DNA of 64,000 bases from Bradyrhizobium mercantei (lineage in GTDB: Bacteria > Pseudomonadota > Alphaproteobacteria > Rhizobiales > Xanthobacteraceae). Below the pieces are notes generated by a model. The model did not search any database, was not told where the DNA came from, and saw nothing but the letters and a program-made list of their open reading frames with translations. The stretch lies in NCBI RefSeq assembly GCF_001982635.1, contig NZ_MKFI01000002.1, forward strand, positions 857,313 to 921,312. Reading direction: 5' to 3'. Position 1 is the stretch's first letter. Every line of letters begins with the position of its first letter. Both the position numbers and the translations under genes were made by a program. Shown here piece by piece: positions 52,615 through 60,554 of the stretch.

Positions 52615-53337
52615 ATGCTTGCACACACGCCAAAGATCCTGGTCGTCGAAGACGATCTGCAAACCAGAGACCTGATTGCGCGCTACCTCCGTGACCAGTC
52701 CTGCCTGGTGGCCACGGCCTCGAACGGCAGGGAAATGGATCGTTACCTTGCCGGCCACTCGCTCGATCTCGTCGTGCTCGATCTGATGCTGCCGGGAGAG
52801 GACGGATTGACGCTGTGCCGTCGCCTGCGCGGCGACTCGACGATTCCCATCATTATGCTCACGGCGAAAGGCGAGGACCTCGACCGCATCCTCGGGCTCG
52901 AGATGGGGGCGGATGATTATCTCGCCAAGCCGTTCAATCCGCGCGAACTGCTGGCCCGGATCAACGCCGTGCTGCGCCGTCAGGCCCAGGCCGGGCTTGC
53001 CGGGCGCTCCAGCCAGAGCGCCGCGCGCCTGCGTTTCCAGGATTGGACGATCGATCTCCGCTTACGCGAATTGCGCGATCCCGACGGTGCCCAGGTCCCG
53101 CTGACCAGCGCGGAATTCGATCTGCTGCAGGTGTTCTGCGAACGGCCCGGCCGGATCCTGACGCGCGATGGCCTGTTGACCATGACGCGCAGCCGGCCGG
53201 CCAGCCCGTTCGGGCGCAGCATCGACGTGCTGGTCAGCCGGCTCCGCCGCAAGCTCGATACCGGCGAAGGATCGTCGGTGATCAGGACGGTGCGCACCGG
53301 CGGCTACATCTTCACCCCGCATGTGGAGGACGCATGA
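52615..53337 (+). CDS. OmpR-family response regulator
   Basis: 240 aa. Receiver domain with Asp13-Asp14, phosphoacceptor Asp56 (LVVLDLMLPGEDG) and Lys105 (DYLAKPF), then an OmpR winged helix (VPLTSAEFDLLQVFCERPGR, GRSIDVLVSRLRRKLDTGEG, RTVRTGGYIF). The ATG at 52615 gives the expected start. Its stop overlaps the histidine kinase ATG (ATGA). It is divergent from bamA, which may be a target. Confidence 0.92.
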   Translation: MLAHTPKILVVEDDLQTRDLIARYLRDQSCLVATASNGREMDRYLAGHSLDLVVLDLMLPGEDGLTLCRRLRGDSTIPIIMLTAKGEDLDRILGLEMGADDYLAKPFNPRELLARINAVLRRQAQAGLAGRSSQSAARLRFQDWTIDLRLRELRDPDGAQVPLTSAEFDLLQVFCERPGRILTRDGLLTMTRSRPASPFGRSIDVLVSRLRRKLDTGEGSSVIRTVRTGGYIFTPHVEDA

Positions 53338-54680
53338 GCTGGACCCGCAGGATTGCCGCGCTGTTCAGCTTCCACCGGATCAGCGGCCAGATCGCCGCAC
53401 TGATCCTGCTGTCCTTGATCTTGATCCACGCGCTGATCGGGCTCTACGTCATCGGCCAGAAACCGCGGACGTTTCCGGACCGGCCGGTGCATCAGTTCGA
53501 GATGATCGCAAAGCTCCTGGCCGGAAGCTCCGGTGCCGATCGCGCAACGGTGCTGCAAGCTGCCAGGCGAGCCTTCCCGAGCCTCCGCATCGCGCTGCAT
53601 GAAGCAAGCCCGGACCGATCCGGCGATGTTTCGTCCGGGACGCCGCGCCCAGGCACGATCGATCAGGAATTCGCCGCGAAGGCCGCGCCGGCCACGATTC
53701 GGCTACCGGATGGAGCCGTGGTCGAAGCGACCATCGGCTCGGCAAAGCTCCCGCCCTTCTTCGGCGGCTTCTGGGTCAGCACGGTGCTGTTCCTGTTCGT
53801 GAGCGTCACGCTGCTCGGCGTGTGGGCGGGTCGCGCGCTCAGCGCGCCGCTCTCGGCCTTTGCCCGCGCCGCCGAGAATTTCAGCATCAGCCAGGCCGCC
53901 GCGCCGCTGCCGGAGAGCGGCCCGGAGGAGATCCGCGCCGCGGCGGTCGCGCTCAACCGCATGCGCGAACGCATCACCACCCTGATGAACGACCGCACGC
54001 GCATGCTCGCCGCCATCAGTCACGATCTGCGCACGCCGATCACCCGGCTGCGGCTCCGATCCGAATACATCGAGAACGATGCCCAGCGCGCGGAGACGCT
54101 GCACGATCTCGACCAGATGCAGGCCATGCTGGAATCCGTGCTGTCATTCCTGAGCAGCGGCAGCGCGGCAAAGCCGACCCTGGTAAACGTCGCCGCCCTG
54201 CTGCAGACGATTTGCGAGCAATTCTCGGATTGCGGCCATGTCGTGCGCTATCACGGCCCGGTCAGGGCTTCGCTCCTGATCCGCCCCAGCGAGATCAGCC
54301 GCACCGTGACGAACCTCGTCGAAAACGCCCTGCGGTTCGGCAGCGAGGTCGATATCCGGCTGGCCGCATCCGCCGATCAGACCATTATCGACGTCGCAGA
54401 CGACGGTCCCGGGATTCCGGAGCACCGCCGCGCCGAAATGCTGAAACCCTTCGTCCGCGGCGACGAGGCCCGCACCATGGACGAGAAGAGCGGCTTCGGA
54501 CTTGGGCTTTCGATCGCGCAGGCCATGGTGTGCGGGCATGGCGGCGAGCTTTCCTTGCACGACAACACGCCGCACGGCCTGCTTGTCCGCATCCAATTGC
54601 CCGGCGCTACGCATCTCGGATCGGATCGAAGCGAGGCAAGCCCGCCTCTATCAGCGCTTCCCGAGCTCGTCTCCGGTTAG
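53334..54680 (+). CDS. EnvZ-type sensor histidine kinase
   Basis: 448 aa. Membrane helices near residues 20-40 and 147-166 flank a periplasmic segment of about 105 residues; HAMP follows (SAPLSAFARAAENFSISQAA). H-box AAISHDLRTPITRLR with His230; ATPase with NLVENALRFG (N box), DDGPGIPEH (G1) and KSGFGLGLSIAQAMVCGHGG (G2). It phosphorylates the adjacent OmpR-type regulator. The signal is unknown but is sensed across the inner membrane. Confidence 0.92.
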   Translation: MSWTRRIAALFSFHRISGQIAALILLSLILIHALIGLYVIGQKPRTFPDRPVHQFEMIAKLLAGSSGADRATVLQAARRAFPSLRIALHEASPDRSGDVSSGTPRPGTIDQEFAAKAAPATIRLPDGAVVEATIGSAKLPPFFGGFWVSTVLFLFVSVTLLGVWAGRALSAPLSAFARAAENFSISQAAAPLPESGPEEIRAAAVALNRMRERITTLMNDRTRMLAAISHDLRTPITRLRLRSEYIENDAQRAETLHDLDQMQAMLESVLSFLSSGSAAKPTLVNVAALLQTICEQFSDCGHVVRYHGPVRASLLIRPSEISRTVTNLVENALRFGSEVDIRLAASADQTIIDVADDGPGIPEHRRAEMLKPFVRGDEARTMDEKSGFGLGLSIAQAMVCGHGGELSLHDNTPHGLLVRIQLPGATHLGSDRSEASPPLSALPELVSG

Positions 54681-54688
54681 GTCAAGCT

Positions 54689-55180
54689 TCAGGATCGCTT
54701 GCCCCTGCCGCCCGGCCGCTTCTGGTCGGTGCCCGAGCCTTTCAGTTCGTCCGGCGTGACACGGCAGTCGCCGTTCTTGTCATATTGCAGGATGAACTCG
54801 TTCGGCTTGTCGACGAACTCGCGACGGGTGATCTTGCCGTCCTGGTTCTCGTCGAAATAGCCGAAATCGGCGTCGGCGAGTGCGCTGCCGGCGCGACGAA
54901 CGCCGTCGAACTCCGCAGGCGTGAGCTGTCCGTCGTGATTGCGGTCGGCGCGATCGAACAGCCGCCCGAGATAGGCCTTCCACTCGTCGCAGGTGTAGAC
55001 GCCATCATGATTGTCGTCCCAGGTCTCGGCGGCGGTCGCCGGCGAACGATCGCCGCCCGCGCGAGGCGCCGACGGTGCTTGATCCGGCGCAGCCGGTTGC
55101 GCCGCTGCAAACGGCGTGGCCGTACAAGCCAGGCTCATCGCGGCGATCATCCCGCAGATGGTGTGCGACGTCCTGCGCAA
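54689..55180 (-). CDS. Exported EF-hand calcium-binding protein
   Basis: 163 aa. Start TTG 55180 with a strong GGAGGAGAGA before it. Signal peptide up to FAAAQ, a Pro/Ala linker, then four EF-hand loops: DDNHDGVYTCDEW, DRNHDGQLTPAEF, DENQDGKITRREF and DKNGDCRVTPDEL. The tail is basic (KRPGGRGKRS). Likely a periplasmic calcium buffer or sensor. Convergent with the kinase gene, 8 bp apart. Confidence 0.85.
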   Translation of the reverse strand: MRRTSHTICGMIAAMSLACTATPFAAAQPAAPDQAPSAPRAGGDRSPATAAETWDDNHDGVYTCDEWKAYLGRLFDRADRNHDGQLTPAEFDGVRRAGSALADADFGYFDENQDGKITRREFVDKPNEFILQYDKNGDCRVTPDELKGSGTDQKRPGGRGKRS

Positions 55181-55329
55181 ATCGATCTCTCCTCCACGTC
55201 GTCCCGAAGCGACGCGGAGTTGCCGGTTACGCCGTGGCGAAAATACGGACGCATGGGAGGCGGATACAGCCCGTTACAATTTGGTCCGGCGCGCACATCG
55301 CGCAGCACTGATGCATCGCCGCCACAGAA

Positions 55330-55797
55330 TCAGCCCTTCTTCGGATCGCCGCGCGTGTGGTTCAGCAGATTGTCGCGCAGCCTGACCACGCTCTTCTGCA
55401 CGATCGGGAATTCGTCGCCGAGCCCGGTGGCTTCGACCAGGGACGCGTTGATCTCCTTGTCGAGCAGGCGCCGCCCGGCCGGCGTCAGGCTGACGCGCAC
55501 CTGCCGCTCGTCGGCGGGATCCCGGGTGCGGCTGATATAGCCGCTCTGCTCCAGCTTCTTGAGGATCGGCGTCAGCGTATTGGATTCCAGGAACAGCTTT
55601 TCGCCGAGCGCGCTGACGGTCTGATCGTCGGCCTCCGACAGCGCGATCATGGCAATGTACTGGGTGTAGGTCAGGCCGACCGCGTCCAGGATCGGCTTGT
55701 AGGCGCGGCCGAAGGCCAGATTGGCCGAATAGACCGCAAAGCACAGAAAATTAGACAGTCTTCGGCCTTTGGGCTCGGCCCTGGATGAGCGGGTCAC
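55330..55797 (-). CDS. ohrR: OhrR-type MarR-family peroxide sensor
   Basis: 155 aa from GTG 55797, which follows GGAG. Redox Cys19 in SNFLCFAVYSANLAFGRAYK aligns with the OhrR sensing cysteine, and no second cysteine is present, so it is a one-Cys sensor oxidised by organic hydroperoxides (mixed disulfide with small thiols). MarR winged helix: FLESNTLTPILKKLEQSGYI and DPADERQVRVSLTPAG. Divergent from ohr, with two matching operators between. Confidence 0.92.
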   Translation of the reverse strand: MTRSSRAEPKGRRLSNFLCFAVYSANLAFGRAYKPILDAVGLTYTQYIAMIALSEADDQTVSALGEKLFLESNTLTPILKKLEQSGYISRTRDPADERQVRVSLTPAGRRLLDKEINASLVEATGLGDEFPIVQKSVVRLRDNLLNHTRGDPKKG

Positions 55798-55841
55798 GGG
55801 CGTCTCCGGAGTTTGTGAAGTTCCGGCCAATATAAATCGTA

Positions 55842-55856
55842 TCCGATTAAATCGGA
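55842..55856. promoter_or_regulatory. OhrR operator 1
   Basis: Perfect 15-bp palindrome TCCGAT-TAA-ATCGGA, 45 bp before the ohrR start. Same arms as operator 2; the two centres are 57 bp apart. Confidence 0.85.
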
Positions 55857-55898
55857 AGTGCTTGACATGACCGGACCGCGGGTTTATTTCGACGCGTA

Positions 55899-55913
55899 TC
55901 CGATTAGATCGGA
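55899..55913. promoter_or_regulatory. OhrR operator 2
   Basis: Perfect-arm palindrome TCCGAT-TAG-ATCGGA, 33 bp before the ohr start codon, well placed to block the ohr promoter. Confidence 0.85.
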
Positions 55914-55945
55914 CACGATCTAAATTCATCCAACAGGAGTTCGCC

Positions 55946-56347
55946 ATGACCGCCAATGCCAAGGTTCTCGTTACCGGAAAGACCCACGTCACCGCCGGCC
56001 CGAACGGCGCCGCCCGCTCGCAAGACGGCTTCCTCGACGTCAAGCTGCCGCAGCCGCATCCGGCTGCCGAAAACCTGTTCGCCGCCGCCTGGTCGGCCTG
56101 CTACATCGGCGCGATCCAGCTCGCCGCCGGACAGCGCAAGGTCAAGCTCGCAAGCGAGCCGGAGGTCGACGCCGAGATCGATCTGAACCAGGCCGGCGGC
56201 GCCTTCTTCCTGAGCGCGCGCCTCAACGTCCACGTTCCCGGCGTCGAGCGCGAGGTCGCGCAGCAGCTGATCGAGGCCGCGCACGGCATCTGCCCCTACT
56301 CCAAGGCAGTCCACGGCAACATCGACGTCACGACCACCCTCGTTTGA
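55946..56347 (+). CDS. ohr: Organic hydroperoxide resistance protein Ohr
   Basis: 133 aa, the usual Ohr length. Catalytic Cys52 in AAWSACYIGA and Cys116 in HGICPYSKA form the peroxidatic/resolving pair; Arg and Glu partners are present near GAARSQDG and PAAENLF. It is a lipoamide-dependent peroxidase that reduces organic hydroperoxides in the cytoplasm. Preceded by AGGAG. Controlled by OhrR through the two palindromes upstream. Confidence 0.95.
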   Translation: MTANAKVLVTGKTHVTAGPNGAARSQDGFLDVKLPQPHPAAENLFAAAWSACYIGAIQLAAGQRKVKLASEPEVDAEIDLNQAGGAFFLSARLNVHVPGVEREVAQQLIEAAHGICPYSKAVHGNIDVTTTLV

Positions 56348-56412
56348 TCTCTTCCGGCGCGGACCGGCCGCAGGCCGGCCCGGTTCGCGGCCGAAACACC
56401 TGGAGCTAAGAG

Positions 56413-56832
56413 ATGACCAGCAAGCTGATGACGGCGACGCGCCTCCTCGCAAGAACGGCGTTGTTCGCTGCAAGTCTCCTGACGATCCCGAGCGCACAGG
56501 CGCAGCAACCGGCCGGCTTCACGCGAACCGACCTGCAGCGCCATGACCTTAGCGTCCCCGGACGCGAAGCCGTCCAGGTCCGTGTCGACATCGAGCCGGG
56601 CAAGGCGTTCGGCCGGCACACCCACCCCGGCGAAGAGATCATCTACGTGCTATCAGGCACGCTCGAATACGACGTCGACGGCCGGCCGCCGGCAACGCTG
56701 AAAGCCGGCGACGTGCTGTTCATTCCCGCGGGGACGATCCATGCGGCGAAGAATGTCGGCAACGTCACCGCCAGCGAGCTTGCCACCTATATCCTCGAGA
56801 AGAACAAGCCGGTGTTGACGCTCGTGAAGTGA
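56413..56832 (+). CDS. Exported cupin-domain protein
   Basis: 139 aa. Signal peptide ALFAASLLTIPSAQA, then a single cupin: GRHTHPGEEIIYVLSGTLEY with three metal-type ligands (His, His, Glu) and FIPAGTIHAAKN with the fourth. Periplasmic metal-dependent enzyme or sensor of unknown substrate. It lies 65 bp after ohr and could share its transcript. Confidence 0.85.
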   Translation: MTSKLMTATRLLARTALFAASLLTIPSAQAQQPAGFTRTDLQRHDLSVPGREAVQVRVDIEPGKAFGRHTHPGEEIIYVLSGTLEYDVDGRPPATLKAGDVLFIPAGTIHAAKNVGNVTASELATYILEKNKPVLTLVK

Positions 56833-56843
56833 ACTCGCCTGCC

Positions 56844-56861
56844 CGCCCCATCGTTGGGGCG
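56844..56861 (+). terminator. Possible bidirectional hairpin
   Basis: 7-bp arms CGCCCCA (56844-56850) and TGGGGCG (56855-56861), loop TCGT, between the convergent cupin and MFS genes. No U-run. Confidence 0.4.
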
Positions 56862-56878
56862 AGCGCGGCGAGACCGCT

Positions 56879-58396
56879 TTACTTGGTGCCCTGCACCTCC
56901 GGCTGCCGCACCGGCTGCGCATTGAAGATCAGGAAGCTGATCGCGGCCATGATCCAGACACCGATGCCGCCATAGAGCATCACCCAGCCGAAGCCGCTGG
57001 CGAGCGCCTGATGGATCACCGGGCCGGTCAGCTCCGGCGCGGATGCGGCGTCGCCGGATGCGATCCGTTCGGCGATGACACGGAGTTGCGCGCCGTCCAA
57101 CGCCGGCAACACCGCCTTCAGATGCGCGAGCACGCCGCTCGCCAGGATGAAGCCCATCAGCGCGATGTTGACCGAGAGCGACACCATCCGCGCGCTCATG
57201 TCGATGCCGGAGGCCATGCCGGCGCGGTCGCTCGAGACCGAGCCGGTCGTGGTGTTGGTGACCGGCGTGTTGGTGATGCCGAGGCCAATTCCGGCAAGCA
57301 GGCAGCCCGGCAGCATCGTCAACCAATCCGGCTGCGCGGCGGCGCTGCCGAACTTCATCAGCATGAAGCCAGCGCCGATGGTGAACAGCCCCGCCGGGAT
57401 GATCAGGCCCGGCTGGTAGCGCAGCGACAGGCGCTCGGCAAAGGGCGGCATCACAAGCGTCGGCAGCGTGTAGGCGAGCAAGGCAAGTCCCGCGGACACG
57501 CTGTCATAGCCGAGGCCGGCGTGGAACCAGATCGGCAGATAGATCATGAAAGGCCAGTAGCTCAGGTTCATCGCCGCCGAGCCGACGATCGCGCCGGAGA
57601 ACGCCGGAATCCGAAACACGGAGAAGTCGAACATCGGCCGCCGGTTGATCCTCTCGGCGACCAGGAACGCGACGAAGCTCGCGGCCGAGACGCCGAGGAT
57701 CGCGAGCCCCTTCGGGCTGCCGAAACCGAGATCGGGCCCCTGCGTGATGTAGAAAGCGAGACAGAACACCGCGACCGACATCGTCACGATGCCGGCGACG
57801 TCGAGGCTGCTCGCCTTCGGATCCCTGGATTCATGCACGCCGCCGATCGTGAGCACGAACGCGACGGCTGCGAACAGCACGTGAACCAGGAACACCCACT
57901 CCCAGCTCAGCACCGCAACGACGGCGCCGCCGATGATCGGGCCGAAGCCGAGGCCGATGCCGAAGATCACGCCCCACCAGCCCCAGGCGACGGCGCGCAC
58001 CCGGCCGCCCTGGAACTCATGCGACAGCACCGCGATCTGACAGATCAGGAGCGCGCCGCCGCTCAGCCCCTGCAGGAAGCGGGCGGCGATCAACATTTCG
58101 ACGCTCGAGGCGACACCGCAGATCAGCGACGTGATGCCGAACGCCGCAATCGCGACCAGGAAGATGCGCTTGCGCCCGTAGCGGTCGGCCACCGTCCCGA
58201 TCGCCATCAGCACCGTGGTGACGGCGATGGTGTAGGCGTTCATGATCCATTGCAGCGCCTTGAAGTCGGCCTGCAGCACCCGCTCGAGCGTCGGCAGGAT
58301 CGCGGGGATGCTGGAAATCTCCAATCCGAACATCAGGCAGGCAAGGCATACTGCGGACAGCACGACAGCGCCGCGGCGGCTCAATTCAGTGGACAT
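56879..58396 (-). CDS. MFS drug:H+ antiporter, DHA2 (14-helix) type
   Basis: 505 aa, fourteen predicted helices. Motif A GTVADRYGRKRIFLVAIAAF, motif C-like VIFGIGLGFGPIIGGAVV. DHA2 pumps such as EmrB export hydrophobic or cationic drugs; no EmrA partner is adjacent. The ATG at 58396 gives MSTELSRRG. Divergent from a LysR gene (206 bp). Confidence 0.88.
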   Translation of the reverse strand: MSTELSRRGAVVLSAVCLACLMFGLEISSIPAILPTLERVLQADFKALQWIMNAYTIAVTTVLMAIGTVADRYGRKRIFLVAIAAFGITSLICGVASSVEMLIAARFLQGLSGGALLICQIAVLSHEFQGGRVRAVAWGWWGVIFGIGLGFGPIIGGAVVAVLSWEWVFLVHVLFAAVAFVLTIGGVHESRDPKASSLDVAGIVTMSVAVFCLAFYITQGPDLGFGSPKGLAILGVSAASFVAFLVAERINRRPMFDFSVFRIPAFSGAIVGSAAMNLSYWPFMIYLPIWFHAGLGYDSVSAGLALLAYTLPTLVMPPFAERLSLRYQPGLIIPAGLFTIGAGFMLMKFGSAAAQPDWLTMLPGCLLAGIGLGITNTPVTNTTTGSVSSDRAGMASGIDMSARMVSLSVNIALMGFILASGVLAHLKAVLPALDGAQLRVIAERIASGDAASAPELTGPVIHQALASGFGWVMLYGGIGVWIMAAISFLIFNAQPVRQPEVQGTK

Positions 58397-58602
58397 GATC
58401 AGGCCTTTTGTTGTGGCGAGCCAACGGCATACCGCACGCTGTTGCCAGGGTGCTGGCAGCAGCGTCGGATCGATCGACTCACGATGTATTGAGGCAGCAG
58501 CGGCAGGAATCGGGTGGCCACAGCGCATCACAACGCAAAGCTAGTCACGGCTTGAGCATTGGTGAATTGGATGACTAGATATTTCAGAGACAACAAATCC
58601 GG

Positions 58603-59508
58603 ATGACTGACATGACCACGCTCGACGTCGACGCCGTGAAGACATTCGTGACCATCGCTGATCTCAAGAGCTTTACGCGCGCCGCCGAGGTACTCGGCAC
58701 CACCCAGGGCGCGATCAGCGTCAAGCTGAAGCGGCTGGAGCGCCAGGTCGGCCACAGGCTGATCGAGCGGACACCGCGGCTGGTGCGCCTGTCGGCACAG
58801 GGGGCCGCGTTCCTCACGCCGGCGCGCGAATTGCTCGCCGCGCATGATCGCGCCGTCGCGGGGCTTGCGCCCACGCGCTTAGGTCGCTTCTCGCTCGGTA
58901 TCGCCACCCACGTCGGCGGCGCCGAGGTGCCTACCCTGCTGGCGCGGCTGCACGCGCATGACCCGGCGCTCACCATCGAGGTGCGGCTCGACGATTCCCG
59001 CGATCTTTTGGATGCGTTCGACCGCGGCGACATCGACGCCGCCATCATCCGCCGCGAGGACGACCGCCGCGACGGCGAGATGCTGGCGACTGACCATTAT
59101 GGCTGGTTCGCGACGCCGGACTTTATCCATCGAGCCGGCGAGCCGCTGCGGCTGGCCGCCTCCTCGCCGTCCTGCGGCGTGCTCAACATCGCGACGCGCG
59201 CGCTTGCGGCGGCCGGAATCCCGTGGACGGAATCTTTCCTCGGTTGCGGATCCTTTGCGGTCGCCGACGCGGTCGCCGCCGGCCTTGCCACGTCCGTGTT
59301 CTCCTGCCGGCTTGCGCCGGCCGGAACGATCGAGGTCAGCCGGCGGTTCGGCCTGCCCACGCTCCCGCCGTCCGAGATCATGCTGCTGTCAGCGCTGTCA
59401 GATGCGAAATCCCGCGCGGTCGTGAAGACGATTGTCGGTGCCTTTCGTGAGCATCACCGCCTCCCCGCAGAGCGCGCGGCAAACAGCACCCCGGCCGAAG
59501 TTCTCTAG
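58603..59508 (+). CDS. LysR-family regulator
   Basis: 301 aa (an internal ATG at 58612 is possible). Helix-turn-helix VKTFVTIADLKSFTRAAEVL, then TQGAISVKLKRLERQVGHRL, and an effector domain with DAFDRGDIDAAIIRRED. Divergent from the DHA2-type MFS gene, the likely target. Confidence 0.88.
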   Translation: MTDMTTLDVDAVKTFVTIADLKSFTRAAEVLGTTQGAISVKLKRLERQVGHRLIERTPRLVRLSAQGAAFLTPARELLAAHDRAVAGLAPTRLGRFSLGIATHVGGAEVPTLLARLHAHDPALTIEVRLDDSRDLLDAFDRGDIDAAIIRREDDRRDGEMLATDHYGWFATPDFIHRAGEPLRLAASSPSCGVLNIATRALAAAGIPWTESFLGCGSFAVADAVAAGLATSVFSCRLAPAGTIEVSRRFGLPTLPPSEIMLLSALSDAKSRAVVKTIVGAFREHHRLPAERAANSTPAEVL

Positions 59509-59528
59509 ATGTGAATGATCTGCGCCGA

Positions 59529-60431
59529 CTAGCGCCCGGCGCGTCTTCGCTCGAACAGCGCGCGCTCCGACGCCAGCGCCTTGGCGAGAAAATCGAGCGT
59601 GGCGCGGATGCGCGCGGTGCGCTTGAGATCGTCATGCGTCAATAGCCACAGCGCCGAGCGCGGCTCGGCGAGCGCCTTCGGCGTCAGGCGGCGCAGCGCG
59701 GGCGCAAGGTCGCCGACATAGCAAGGCAGCAAGGCAAGTCCCAATCCGGCCACCGCGGCATCGCACAGCGCCGGAAGCGCATCGACGCGGCAGGCGATCC
59801 GCGCCGCGTGCAGCCTCTCGCGCATCCAGCCCGCGATGACGGTCCCCGCCAGCGCGTCGTCGAGCCCGATCCAGTCATGCGCCGACAGATCCTTGTCGCC
59901 GCGCCGGGCGAGATATGCGCGCGATCCGTAGACCGCATGGGCGATATCGGCGATGCGCCGTCCGACCAGCAATTCGGACGGGGCCGGCGTCGGCCGGATC
60001 GCGATCTCGGCCTCGCGGCGGGTCAGGTTCGCCATCGTATTGGAGATGATGATCTCGGGCTGGATCTCCGGATGCGCGGCACGCATCGCGGGCAGATGCC
60101 GCATCAGCACCGCGCCGAGCGTGTCCGTTGTCGTGATCCGGACCGTGCCCGACGGCCTGAGGTCCTGTCCCGCCAGCTTACGCTCGAGCGCAAGCACCTC
60201 GTCCTCGAGCCGGGCCGCCGATGCCGCCGCGGTCTCGCCGGCCGGCGTCGGCGCGTAGCCGTCGCGGAATCGCTCGAACAGCCGCGTTCCGATCGCCGCT
60301 TCGATCGCGCCGAGGCGGCGAAACACCGTCGAATGCGTGACGCCGAGCTTGCGCGCCGCCCCCGACAGGCTGCCCTCCCGCGCAACGGCGAGGACGAGAC
60401 GGAGATCATTCCAATCGAGGGGGCTGTGCAT
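59529..60431 (-). CDS. LysR-family regulator
   Basis: 300 aa. Helix-turn-helix LRLVLAVAREGSLSGAARKL, VTHSTVFRRLGAIEAAIGTR; effector domain VRITTTDTLGAVLMRHLPAM. The ATG at 60431 follows AAGAGAG. Divergent from the MFS gene at 60555 (123 bp). Convergent with the previous LysR gene. Confidence 0.9.
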   Translation of the reverse strand: MHSPLDWNDLRLVLAVAREGSLSGAARKLGVTHSTVFRRLGAIEAAIGTRLFERFRDGYAPTPAGETAAASAARLEDEVLALERKLAGQDLRPSGTVRITTTDTLGAVLMRHLPAMRAAHPEIQPEIIISNTMANLTRREAEIAIRPTPAPSELLVGRRIADIAHAVYGSRAYLARRGDKDLSAHDWIGLDDALAGTVIAGWMRERLHAARIACRVDALPALCDAAVAGLGLALLPCYVGDLAPALRRLTPKALAEPRSALWLLTHDDLKRTARIRATLDFLAKALASERALFERRRAGR

Positions 60432-60554
60432 TTGTGCAAACTCTCTTCGCAAGTCTCGATAATATCTTATCACAGACAGACAGGCCATCTTCCTCGAAAT
60501 CGATCGGCGGCCGCACCTCATGCGATGCGCCTGCGAACGGAGAGGAGCTGCCAG

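Noticed and set aside
57011..58492. Plus-strand open frame of 493 codons
   Set aside because: Antisense to the DHA2 MFS gene; Arg/Asp/His/Gln-rich low-complexity product, no ribosome binding site.
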